From the NCBI RefSeq assembly GCF_019801015.1, contig NZ_JAHVJZ010000001.1, positions 372,001 through 436,000 of the forward strand: DNA of 64,000 nt. The letters run 5' to 3'. This DNA is from Marinobacter nauticus. Lineage in GTDB: Bacteria; Pseudomonadota; Gammaproteobacteria; Enterobacterales; Shewanellaceae. The notes under the pieces were generated by a model that was given only the letters and a program-made list of their open reading frames with translations, did no database searches and was not told where the DNA came from. Within the stretch, counting starts at the first letter, position 1, and the number at the start of each line of letters is the position of its first letter. The translations under genes were made by a program, and so were the position numbers. Positions 35,492 through 43,002 of the stretch are shown here, one piece after another.

Positions 35492-36182
35492 GCATGGACA
35501 GACGACCCTGCGGATAACCGGCACCGGTGTCGAGCCAGACCCGATTGCCATGGCTCTTCAGGTTACGTTGTGGTGTGTGCCCCATCACGACGGCGTCTAT
35601 ACCGGGCAGGGACGCCGGGAACTCGCCCTTGGCCATATTGCGCAGGGTGTCCCGGCTCCAGAGGCAGGCAAACTCCTGATGGCCGTTCAGGGGGTATTGG
35701 CAGGCGTCGCGAAACGTGCTCCAGTTGTCAGTCGGACAATCGGCATGGACAACCCCAATTCGAACGTCCAGAGAGCGTATATGCACTTCCAGGCCCAGTG
35801 GCAGGGCAGGCAACAACCGTTCGGCTTTTTGCATCATGGCGAGACGGGTCGGTTCGTCGAGGTCGAGATACCAGGCGCCACCGCAACGTAACCAGCTGTT
35901 CAGGTTCTCAGCATCCCCACCCAATGCATCCAGCAACATCGATTCATGATTGCCCATTACCGAATGGAACCAGGGCAGTTCGAGCAGCTCCAGGCAAGCC
36001 AGTGAGTCCTGGCCGCGATCAATCAGATCGCCAACGCAGATGAGTCGGTCGCCCTGTTCGGGCGCGAAATTTACGGCGTTAAGAAGTTGACTCAGCTGGC
36101 GACGTTCACCGTGCAGGTCGCCAACAAAGAAGGCGCGACCCTCAACAGTAAGGGTGGCAAACTGGCCATGGGCGATGCTCAA
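35448..36182 (-). CDS. Metallophosphoesterase, PrpA/lambda-type protein phosphatase
   Basis: PPP-family phosphatase with the three metal-binding motifs in order: GDLHGE, GDLIDRG and GNHE, followed by VMGHTPQ near the end. About 244 residues, close to the phage-lambda/PrpA group that dephosphorylates Ser/Thr or Tyr. The start is uncertain: TTG at 36182 follows AAGAGA, while a longer TTG lies at 36215. ApaH-type dinucleoside tetraphosphatase is an alternative, but the short loops fit PrpA better. Confidence 0.83.
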   Translation of the reverse strand: MSIAHGQFATLTVEGRAFFVGDLHGERRQLSQLLNAVNFAPEQGDRLICVGDLIDRGQDSLACLELLELPWFHSVMGNHESMLLDALGGDAENLNSWLRCGGAWYLDLDEPTRLAMMQKAERLLPALPLGLEVHIRSLDVRIGVVHADCPTDNWSTFRDACQYPLNGHQEFACLWSRDTLRNMAKGEFPASLPGIDAVVMGHTPQRNLKSHGNRVWLDTGAGYPQGRLSMLSAEQILELIQPAG

Positions 36183-36263
36183 ATTCGATTTCTCTTTCTG
36201 ACAACTCAAAGCCAAGTGTAGCGATCGCGAAGACAGAACGAAAAGCCTGGGTATGAACCGGGG

Positions 36264-37196
36264 TTAATATCGCCAGTTGATCGCGAGCCGGCCGTAATGA
36301 GCCCAGCTTTGCTCGGCGTTTTTGTAATCCGGGCTGTCGCCATGAATGCTGAAACTGGCGCCAATGTTGCCGTAGTGTCCCCGTATGCCGGTCGCCCAAC
36401 CGCCTTGCCAGTGGGCAACGCTGACATCCGGGGCCGCGTCAGGGCGGGGCCCCTGCAATGTAATGTCGTTCAATCGATACCGCAGTTCGGTCCCGGCAAA
36501 CAGGGCCCAGCCGGTCCGGGCCGGGCCTGACACAAAGGGTTGCTGCCAGTGGCGGCCCCGCAGGATGCTCAGGTCATCTCCGAAACTGAGGCTCACCCCC
36601 AGCGCTGCCTCGCTGCGTATGTTGCCCCCCTGCGCCCGGGGGTGCCAGAGCAGGTCCCAGCCGGTGCTGGCCGCGTCTGAAGACCAGAGCCGCTGATTTC
36701 GGGTCCAGCTCAGCTGCATCAACGGGGTATTTTCAATCTGATTCTCCCAGCCATCCGGTGCGGTGTTGCCGAGCCACTTGTGTACCTGACGCTGCACGGC
36801 TTCGGCTCCGGAGGCGGGACCGATGACGCCAACACTGACGGCGTATTGATCATTGTGGCCAGGCGATTCCAGGCCCAGCCCGAACGTGGTCAGCAACACA
36901 CCGGCATAGGGGCGCTCCAGCGACTCCTGTTCGTCCGGATTCAAATCCGAAGGTGTCCACATCAGCTGACTGATCTCCCCATGCCAGTAGGCCTGCTCTT
37001 CGGGAAATGTGCGGGCGAAGGGCTGGAGCAGCGACGGGATGCCGTCTCCGGGACGGCTGATGTGGCCGAGGAAAAGCCCGTTGGTGTAATCCCCATCGGT
37101 CTTGACCACCACGTCGTTGTCCATCATCCAGTAGCCGGTACTGGCGAGGGTGGTGGGAGTGGTGCAAAGCAGAGCTAACGGCAACACACGTTTCAT
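36264..37196 (-). CDS. lpxR: LpxR family lipid A 3'-O-deacylase
   Basis: Outer-membrane beta-barrel enzyme that removes the 3' acyloxyacyl group of lipid A in a calcium-dependent way. 310 residues with a signal peptide ending LAS. Family motifs: MMDNDVVVKTDGDYTNGLFLG (the catalytic-calcium loop containing the Asn/Asp and Thr residues), ERPYAG, and QRQVHKWLG, containing the conserved His-Lys. The chain ends in an aromatic residue (AINWRY). Such activity alters lipopolysaccharide and outer-membrane permeability. It follows, but is not obviously co-transcribed with, the phosphatase. Confidence 0.88.
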   Translation of the reverse strand: MKRVLPLALLCTTPTTLASTGYWMMDNDVVVKTDGDYTNGLFLGHISRPGDGIPSLLQPFARTFPEEQAYWHGEISQLMWTPSDLNPDEQESLERPYAGVLLTTFGLGLESPGHNDQYAVSVGVIGPASGAEAVQRQVHKWLGNTAPDGWENQIENTPLMQLSWTRNQRLWSSDAASTGWDLLWHPRAQGGNIRSEAALGVSLSFGDDLSILRGRHWQQPFVSGPARTGWALFAGTELRYRLNDITLQGPRPDAAPDVSVAHWQGGWATGIRGHYGNIGASFSIHGDSPDYKNAEQSWAHYGRLAINWRY

Positions 37197-37338
37197 GGCA
37201 ACTCCTTACAACGAGCGTGATTTTCACTCTACCGGGCCGTTGTGGTGTGTGCAAAAATCGCCCCGCCCGTGACTTTATAATGTCACCGGAGTGAGATACG
37301 CTGGCGCGACTTTTCGGAGAATAATGACAAGGAAAATC

Positions 37339-38658
37339 ATGTCCCTGAAGCGCTCCATCACCGCGGTTGCCGTGGCCACAGCTGTACTGGCCGGCTGCGC
37401 CGCCCAGGCACCGCAGTCGGATGCCTCCCCCAAGAGCATCATCTTTATGATCGGCGATGGCATGGGGCCGGCCTTTACCACGGCCTACCGCTATTACCTG
37501 GCGGGGGAAGCCGGGTCCGAAGTGAATCCCACGGTATTCGACGACTTGCTGGTTGGCATGGCCAGCACCTATCCGGAAGACAACACCTGGGTGACTGACT
37601 CAGCCGCGTCGGCCACAGCACTGGCGGCGGGGGTGAAAAGTTACAATGGCGCCATTGGCGTTGACGGCCAGAAACTGCCGGTGGAAGGGGTTCTGGCGAA
37701 GGCGCGCAAGGCCGGGAAGTCGACCGGTGTGGTGGCCACCTCCCAGGTAAACCACGCCACGCCGGCGGGCTTTGTTGCTCATGTGGCGTCCCGCCGCATG
37801 TATGACGCCATCGCCGAGCAATATGTGCAACAGCGCATTGCCGACCAAACCATGCTGGACCTGATCCTCGGTGGCGGGCAGCGCTACTTCTCCCGGGATC
37901 CGGGTGGGCTGGCGGAGCAGATGGCGGAGCAGGGCTACCAGCAAATCTGGTCGATGAACGAGCTGGACCAGCTCACGCAATTGCCCGCCATGGGGCTGGT
38001 AGCGGACGTGGCGCTGCCTCATGCCATTGACTCCGACCAGCCTGAGCGCCTTGATGCGATGACCAATAAGGCGCTGGAACTGATGTCCGGTCAGGATGAG
38101 GGCTTTTTCCTGCTGGTAGAAGGCAGTCAAATCGATTGGTGTGGCCACGCCAACGACATCGCCTGCGCCATGGCGGAGATGCACGACTTTTCCGCCGCAG
38201 TGGCGCGAGCTAAAGCCTTTGTCGATGCTAACCCGGATACCTTGCTGGTGATCACCGCTGACCACTCTACCGGCGGCCTGACGCTGGGCGCGAATGGCGT
38301 CTACGAGTGGAAGCCGGAAGTGGTGGCACAGGTTCACGCCAGTGTTCGCCCGCTGACCGAGCATCTGATGGCCGGAGGCAAAACGGCTCTGTCCAGCCGT
38401 TGGCGGGACAAGGTGGACTTTGACCTTGCGCCGGAAGAGCTGGCGGCGTTGGAGAAAGGGTTTGATCAGGGTGAGGAGAAGTTGGGCCGCGCCGTACTCA
38501 AGGTGATCAATAACCGCACCGTGACCGGTTGGACCACCGGCGGACACACCGCTGTGGACGTGCCGGTGATGGCCTATGGGGCGGGTGCAGAAGCCTTTAT
38601 CGGCCATCAGGACAACACTCAAATTCCGCAAAGAATGATGCAACTGATGGGCTGGTAA
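37339..38658 (+). CDS. Alkaline phosphatase (PhoA superfamily), lipoprotein
   Basis: Zinc/magnesium phosphomonoesterase of the periplasm. The ATG at 37339 follows AAGGA and gives a short lipoprotein signal ending LAGC; an ATG at 37324 after CGGAGAATA is also possible. Motifs: IIFMIGDGMGPAF (metal Asp), VTDSAASATALAAG (nucleophile Ser in DSAASA), EGSQIDWCGHAND and VITADHSTGGL (metal ligands), GWTTGGHTAVDVP (His ligand). About 440 residues. It is a second predicted lipoprotein phosphatase besides phoD. The hairpin downstream lacks a T-run on this strand. Confidence 0.93.
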   Translation: MSLKRSITAVAVATAVLAGCAAQAPQSDASPKSIIFMIGDGMGPAFTTAYRYYLAGEAGSEVNPTVFDDLLVGMASTYPEDNTWVTDSAASATALAAGVKSYNGAIGVDGQKLPVEGVLAKARKAGKSTGVVATSQVNHATPAGFVAHVASRRMYDAIAEQYVQQRIADQTMLDLILGGGQRYFSRDPGGLAEQMAEQGYQQIWSMNELDQLTQLPAMGLVADVALPHAIDSDQPERLDAMTNKALELMSGQDEGFFLLVEGSQIDWCGHANDIACAMAEMHDFSAAVARAKAFVDANPDTLLVITADHSTGGLTLGANGVYEWKPEVVAQVHASVRPLTEHLMAGGKTALSSRWRDKVDFDLAPEELAALEKGFDQGEEKLGRAVLKVINNRTVTGWTTGGHTAVDVPVMAYGAGAEAFIGHQDNTQIPQRMMQLMGW

Positions 38659-38670
38659 GCCGACGGTATA

Positions 38671-38697
38671 AGAAAAAGAGGAAGCGAAAGCTTCCTC
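38671..38697 (-). terminator. Left island-boundary hairpin
   Basis: Stem GAGGAAGC / GCTTCCTC with loop GAAA, preceded by AAGAAAAA so that only the minus strand has a T-run. It can terminate the minus-strand island genes. The same stem recurs at 40768. Confidence 0.75.
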
Positions 38698-38783
38698 GGC
38701 CTTAAGAAGATAAGCTATGTAAAACAATAATTTAGGGAGCCGGCCACACAACGTTGCTCACTCTTTGACTACGTTGCTTGTGG

Positions 38784-38975
38784 CTACCAACGTGATCTAC
38801 GAATGTCTTCTGCAAATTGCCTTTCACATGGAATGCCATCACGATTGCCATCCATTTTCGTATCTGGGTAGTTCTTAAGAAAAAACACGGCTTCTTCGCT
38901 AAAATCTATCTGGCTACTGAGTTTACGTCTACCCCAGGTTAGGAAAGCTAGATAAGGAAAAATTATAGCGAGCAA
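38784..38975 (-). CDS. Excalibur calcium-binding domain extension/small membrane protein
   Basis: 63 residues ending in FFLKNYPDTKMDGNRDGIPC, a clear excalibur motif (DxDxDG-like loop and Cys), after a membrane segment (AIIFPYLAFLTW). The frame is the same as that of the upstream gene: only the TAG at 38994 and six sense codons separate them, and those codons (reading FITQLL) extend the hydrophobic segment. No ATG exists before the excalibur motif; a TTG or CTG start would be needed, with a distant AGGGA. It may be initiated by coupling, read through the TAG, or be the tail of a gene broken by a stop. Confidence 0.6.
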   Translation of the reverse strand: MLAIIFPYLAFLTWGRRKLSSQIDFSEEAVFFLKNYPDTKMDGNRDGIPCERQFAEDIRRSRW

Positions 38976-38993
38976 CAGTTGAGTGATGAATCC

Positions 38994-39584
38994 CTAAGTT
39001 TTTTTCAAATTTTGCCTGTAGTCCTCTATTAGGTTGTCTAATATCTTTTCTACTTCATCATAGTCCTTAGCACGGAATTCATAACTTTTGAGTACTTTAT
39101 GCTTTGAGTTTGGTATTCTAACGTGCCTGCGATATACCTTAGTATAGTTTTCGTCGTGTGCGTAGGATGTATCAACCACATACATGTCGACAATTTGCCG
39201 CATGTTTTTAATTAATGAGTCAAACTCTTCCTCATTATGAATCCTGGCTTCTCGCATAGCTTTCCTTTTCAAGAATTCATTAGCAACAATAGCTCCTGCA
39301 GCGCTGATGACAACTGGAATGACAACCTCTATAAAAATGCCAGAAATCAGTGAGACAGAACCGTTCTTACAGGATTTAATATTAACTTTTGCTTCGAATC
39401 CTCCGAGATCAGAAAAGAGATCTTGAAGTTTGGCTGAGAATCCTTCTTGATATATATTTTGCACATCTGAAAGCTGATCGGATGAGAAAGTCTGAGAGCC
39501 GAAATCAAGCGAAAAAGCGAACTCCGCTACCTCTACTTTAGCGACAAAACTTGATGAGCCGCCATTATCTCTTTCAATTAACAT
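38994..39584 (-). CDS. Island protein with one membrane span, unknown function
   Basis: 196 residues, no recognised family. N-terminal about 70 residues are soluble and begin MLIERDNGGSSSFVAKVE; a hydrophobic span (ISGIFIEVVIPVVISAAGAI) lies around residues 79-100; the C-terminal half is charged and helical (FDSLIKNMRQIVDMY; EVEKILDNLIEDYRQ). The region is AT-rich: the first full line after the stop, 39001-39060, contains 18 G/C in 60. It follows the HEPN/Ymh gene on the same strand with a hairpin-bearing gap. Role as membrane effector or sensor of the HEPN protein is speculation. Confidence 0.65.
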   Translation of the reverse strand: MLIERDNGGSSSFVAKVEVAEFAFSLDFGSQTFSSDQLSDVQNIYQEGFSAKLQDLFSDLGGFEAKVNIKSCKNGSVSLISGIFIEVVIPVVISAAGAIVANEFLKRKAMREARIHNEEEFDSLIKNMRQIVDMYVVDTSYAHDENYTKVYRRHVRIPNSKHKVLKSYEFRAKDYDEVEKILDNLIEDYRQNLKKT

Positions 39585-39613
39585 GCTATCTAATTTCCCT
39601 GAATGTTCATTTC

Positions 39614-39648
39614 CCCCCCTATTAGTGTAGGGGGGCGAGCTTCGCTCG
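39614..39648. other. Two adjacent hairpins between the island genes
   Basis: CCCCCCTA-TTAGTG-TAGGGGGG is followed directly by CGAGC-TTC-GCTCG. Neither has a clear T-run, so they look like RNA-structure elements in the leader of the 196-aa gene rather than terminators. Confidence 0.6.
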
Positions 39649-39722
39649 ATTTCTAGTAAGACAACTAAACGACAACTTCCCTTCGTTCATTGTGTTGTTG
39701 AGTGAAGCGTGGGGTATCCAGT

Positions 39723-40580
39723 TCAGGTTGCGTGACTTAGTACTGTCTCTTCCGCTTCTACTGGCCTCAGGGTTGATGTGCTTTCAAGAACATACAGTTG
39801 ATTGAGAAGTAAGAGTTCTCGAAGATCTTCTGCTGAGGTACTTGGTACCTCTCGGTGAGCACGACGATTTCGATAGGCCATAAAAGTTGAAGTGAAGAGT
39901 AAGCCTCTGCCTCTTGCTTCACTCTTGTCTATGTCTTTCCAAAAGAGCTTAGATTGTTCTTCTACAAACGCTTTACTGAATAACTTCGTGCTACTTTCAT
40001 CTGGTAGCCCTGCTTTTTCTCTAACTATGCCCTCTAATCTTCTATATGCATCAAGCAGAGCAGCGTCTGGATTTTCCCAGAATCTGATGGCTATCGGGAA
40101 AAGCCGATCGTCAATAACCGATAGTGGTAGAGTTTCCGGGCACCCTACCAACAGCTGCTTTATGTCGTGTTGACCAATCATAAATTCGGGTAGTCGATTT
40201 GGAATCTTTCGCTGCATGCTTCTCAATTTTGAAATGTCACGATCCGATAAACGAGAAGAATCAACTTTAGCCATAAAGCTTGAGGAAACTTCATACTCTG
40301 TAATACCGATAGAATACTTGTATAGGAGCTGAAGTGCCCTAGAGAAGGTTTGTGGCCCCTCTCCGCCATAACCAGATGCAAATCCTGACTTTATGATTAT
40401 CGTTGAAAAGTCAAAACAGAGTAAAAAAGCATGAACCGTATGATAGTTTTGAGGAGCAGATAGGACATAAACTGACTCTAGCTTTTCATCCCGCTGAAGA
40501 GCGTAGCAAAGCGCATTGTAAGATGGGGCAGAGAGGCCTGCTACACCCATGTACTGAATTTCTGAAGCATCGAAATCCAT
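39723..40580 (-). CDS. HEPN-like protein with Ymh (TIGR02391-type) C-terminal domain
   Basis: 285 residues. AAAGGAG precedes the ATG. The C-terminal third contains LFSKAFVEEQ..., ARGRGLLFTSTFMAYRNRRAHRE and LLLLNQLYVLE, the pattern of the Ymh/TIGR02391 domain; RNRRAH fits the R-x4-H signature of HEPN ribonucleases. The N-terminal two thirds are not recognised. Ymh-type HEPN proteins occur in phage-defence and mobile regions. The low GC, the unrecognised membrane-protein partner and the hairpin-bounded island fit an acquired defence or toxin module, but target and activity are unproven. Confidence 0.68.
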   Translation of the reverse strand: MDFDASEIQYMGVAGLSAPSYNALCYALQRDEKLESVYVLSAPQNYHTVHAFLLCFDFSTIIIKSGFASGYGGEGPQTFSRALQLLYKYSIGITEYEVSSSFMAKVDSSRLSDRDISKLRSMQRKIPNRLPEFMIGQHDIKQLLVGCPETLPLSVIDDRLFPIAIRFWENPDAALLDAYRRLEGIVREKAGLPDESSTKLFSKAFVEEQSKLFWKDIDKSEARGRGLLFTSTFMAYRNRRAHREVPSTSAEDLRELLLLNQLYVLESTSTLRPVEAEETVLSHAT

Positions 40581-40613
40581 AGAACACTCCTTTGTTCTAG
40601 CCTTGTGTAGAAC
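40581..40613 (-). promoter_or_regulatory. AGAAC/GTTCT repeats upstream of the HEPN gene
   Basis: Three half-sites: AGAAC at 40581, GTTCT at 40594 and AGAAC at 40609, giving two overlapping inverted repeats with 8-base spacers. The first overlaps the ribosome-site region, a typical position for autorepression. Confidence 0.45.
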
Positions 40614-40763
40614 TGAGAGTACATGGGGAATTCAGGTATGTGAAGATAAGAGCAGTCTAGCAAAGGGCGAGGCGAGCAGGGTGGTCGCCATTTCTAGCCT
40701 GAGGCGCGCAGGTGTGAGTTTGCGATTCGTTTTAAATCAGTGAGATGCCCGTGGCTAGATAGC

Positions 40764-40793
40764 AAAAGAGGAAGCTCAGGCTTCCTCTTTTTT
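40764..40793. terminator. Right island-boundary terminator
   Basis: Stem GAGGAAGC / GCTTCCTC, loop TCAG, with AAAA on the left and TTTTTT on the right. It terminates the minus-strand dmeF transcript and could terminate rightward transcription. Stem identical to the left boundary hairpin at 38678. Confidence 0.85.
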
Positions 40794-40811
40794 ATTGCCA
40801 CCCCGAAACGA

Positions 40812-41801
40812 TCAGGATGAGGGTTTCAGGCAGGGAGCCTCATGGCAGGTGTGCACTTCAATGGTGATGTGGGCAAGCCGGGGGAGATTTTCCAGCAAGG
40901 CTTTGTAGTATTGCGGCGCCTGGGGATGGTGGGTCACGACGCTGATGATCACCCCGTAATGGTTGCCGGATAACGGCCAGAGGTGCAGGTCGGCAATGCG
41001 GTTGTCCCGATCGGATTCGATGCGGTTTCTGACCTCATCAACCAGCTCCGGATCCGGTGAGCGATCCAACAGCGCCGGCCCGGTATTGCGGATCAGTGAC
41101 CAACCCCAGCGGGTGATGATGATGGCACCGACGATGCCCATGATTGGGTCCAGCCCCGGCATATCGAAGTAACGCGCAGCCAGCAAGGCCAGAATGGCGG
41201 TAAAGGAGGTCAGTGCGTCCGCGATAACGTGCAGGTACGCGGCATAGAGGTTGTGATCGTGGTGATGGTGGTCATGGTGGTGATGGCCATGACCGTGGTG
41301 GTGATGGTCGTGACCGTGGTGGCTGTCGCCCTGGTGCAACAGCACCGCGCACACCAGGTTAATCACCAGTCCGATAACCGCCACCAACAGCGCATTGTCG
41401 TAATCGATGGCCACCGGCTCGATAAGCCGCCCGACCGACTCGATCGCCATCAGCAAGGCGACGAGCACCAGCGCCACGGCGCTGGTGTAACCGGCCAGCA
41501 GGTTCACTTTACCGGTACCAAAGCTGTAGCGTTTGTCGGTGCTGGCCTGGCGCGCAAAACGATAGGCAAAAAGGGTGAGGCCAAATGCGGCAACGTGGGT
41601 GCCCATATGCCAGCCATCCGCCAGCAGCGCCATGGAGCCAGTGAGATAGCCGGTGACAATCTCAACCACCATCATGGCCGCGGTGATCATCACCGCGTAC
41701 CAGGTGCGCTTTTCGTTCTTTCTTTGCTGTTGCTCAAACTGGTGGTGATGTTGCCAGCGTTCAAGGGTGTGACTGTGCATAAGAGTAGGAATCAGTTGCA
41801 T
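40812..41801 (-). CDS. dmeF: Cation diffusion facilitator, DmeF-like Co/Ni/Zn efflux protein
   Basis: Inner-membrane proton/metal antiporter, 329 residues. Six predicted helices; MALLADGWHMGTHVAAFG carries the metal-site H-x3-D type residues in helix 2 and YLHVIADALTSFTAIL the helix-5 pair. Between helices 4 and 5 is an extreme His-rich loop (HHGHDHHHHGHGHHHHDHHH). N-terminal WQHHHQFEQQQRKNEKRTW and the overall sequence fit the DmeF subgroup. ATG at 41801 is preferred over the GTG at 41822. Specificity (Co, Ni or Zn) is not settled by sequence. Confidence 0.88.
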   Translation of the reverse strand: MQLIPTLMHSHTLERWQHHHQFEQQQRKNEKRTWYAVMITAAMMVVEIVTGYLTGSMALLADGWHMGTHVAAFGLTLFAYRFARQASTDKRYSFGTGKVNLLAGYTSAVALVLVALLMAIESVGRLIEPVAIDYDNALLVAVIGLVINLVCAVLLHQGDSHHGHDHHHHGHGHHHHDHHHHDHNLYAAYLHVIADALTSFTAILALLAARYFDMPGLDPIMGIVGAIIITRWGWSLIRNTGPALLDRSPDPELVDEVRNRIESDRDNRIADLHLWPLSGNHYGVIISVVTHHPQAPQYYKALLENLPRLAHITIEVHTCHEAPCLKPSS

Positions 41802-41850
41802 TTGATATCCAAGTTTAAACACAGGTTAGCGTTCTAAAACGTGGAGGTGA

Positions 41851-42672
41851 TCACTCTATTGCAGATTGTGGCCATGGGGTCCATTTGGGCGCGCGGGGCA
41901 GGGGATCCTGACTGAATAACGTGGCCATGGCCGAATAAAGGGCCGGAAAGCCGTGGTTGAGGGCGATGGGGTCAGTAAAGAAGGCTTCCACCGCCACGGC
42001 AAAGAACTCAGGCTCACTGTCGGCGCCATAGGGGTCTATCCAGACGCCAAGCCAATCGCCCCTCAATTCAGCGGCATCGACGGCATCGCAGTGAGCCTGA
42101 TAGGCAGTATGGAATGTGGCGGACCAGGATGCCCTTAATGACACCGGAAGGTTGGGGTGACCATTAGCCAGGCCACCGTTGGCGATATCCAGCTTGTGGG
42201 CCAGTTCGTGAATCACCAGATTAAAGCCGTCCCAGTCGCCGCTGTAATCGAGCTCCGACAGTGACAGCAGCACCGGACCCTGCTCCCAGGCTTCGCCTGA
42301 CAGGGCTTCTTCGCTCAGATGTTCCACTCCGGCGTCATCGACATAGTGACGGGGACTGACAAAGTCCTCGGGGTAGATCAGCAGTTCGTGAAAGTGGCCA
42401 TAGGCACCTGGCCCCAATCGAAGCACCGGCAGCGCTGCCTGGAGCGCGATATCAATACAGTGCTCGTTGGTCAGCTCGGCCCCGCAAACCGGGGTAAAGC
42501 GTTTGTGTTGCACAAACTGCCAGCCCAGGTTCATCAGTTCATGGTGTGTGGCTGGGGGCAAGCCCGCCAGGATCGGCAAACGATCGATGCGCGCCTGCCA
42601 CCGCTTAAGGGCAGCGTCATCCAGTTCCGCCGGCGTACCATTTCGGCGCCATTGTCGTATCCATTTCAGCAT
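41851..42672 (-). CDS. mtfA: MtfA-type M90 zinc peptidase
   Basis: 273 residues with the zinc motif NLVIHELAHKLDIANG (HExxH) and the later conserved EFFAVAVEAFF Glu. Family motifs EDFVSPR and LSLSELDYSGDWDGFN are present. In E. coli MtfA binds the glucose repressor Mlc and has peptidase activity; that partnership is family knowledge. It precedes dmeF on the same strand by about 50 bases, and diverges from nrdD. Confidence 0.9.
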   Translation of the reverse strand: MLKWIRQWRRNGTPAELDDAALKRWQARIDRLPILAGLPPATHHELMNLGWQFVQHKRFTPVCGAELTNEHCIDIALQAALPVLRLGPGAYGHFHELLIYPEDFVSPRHYVDDAGVEHLSEEALSGEAWEQGPVLLSLSELDYSGDWDGFNLVIHELAHKLDIANGGLANGHPNLPVSLRASWSATFHTAYQAHCDAVDAAELRGDWLGVWIDPYGADSEPEFFAVAVEAFFTDPIALNHGFPALYSAMATLFSQDPLPRAPKWTPWPQSAIE

Positions 42673-42874
42673 AGCGTCAGCCTATCCCGGAGCGAAAAAA
42701 AAGGGAACGTCAATGGCCGATTAGGCTTGATTTTCTCAAGGGGTGATCTGAGGCATGGATCCCATTTCTCGTGGTGTTTCGGTGCTGAAATCTGGGGTAA
42801 AGTGCCGCGCCTTCTCAGACCGATTCCGGACGGTTGTCAGCCTCTGAATAACAAGTAACCCGTTGAACCCCAGA

Positions 42875-42888
42875 TTGATCTCGATCAC
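42875..42888 (+). promoter_or_regulatory. FNR-like box upstream of nrdD
   Basis: TTGAT-CTCG-ATCAC matches the FNR consensus TTGAT-N4-ATCAA except for the last base. Anaerobic activation of nrdD by FNR is established in enterobacteria. Confidence 0.65.
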
Positions 42889-42916
42889 GGTACGCGGGCG
42901 CCACTTGCCGGACAAT

Positions 42917-42963
42917 GCACTACATCTTGTGTCCCGAATGATCGCCTACACTATATCTAGGCG
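42917..42963 (+). promoter_or_regulatory. Tandem NrdR boxes upstream of nrdD
   Basis: GCACTACATCTTGTGT (42917-42932) and ACACTATATCTAGGCG (42948-42963) resemble the NrdR consensus acaCwAtATaTwGtgt. They start 31 bases apart, about three helical turns, as in typical NrdR box pairs. NrdR represses ribonucleotide reductase operons when dATP is ample. Confidence 0.75.
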
Positions 42964-43002
42964 ACTTTGGGCGTTCGTTACTTTAACTTTGGAGTGAGGA
43001 AA

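Larger units (their letters stand above)
42673..43002. promoter_or_regulatory. Divergent mtfA/nrdD control region
   Basis: 330 bases with no gene. It contains an FNR-like box and a tandem NrdR box pair listed separately, all placed for nrdD. Confidence 0.8.
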
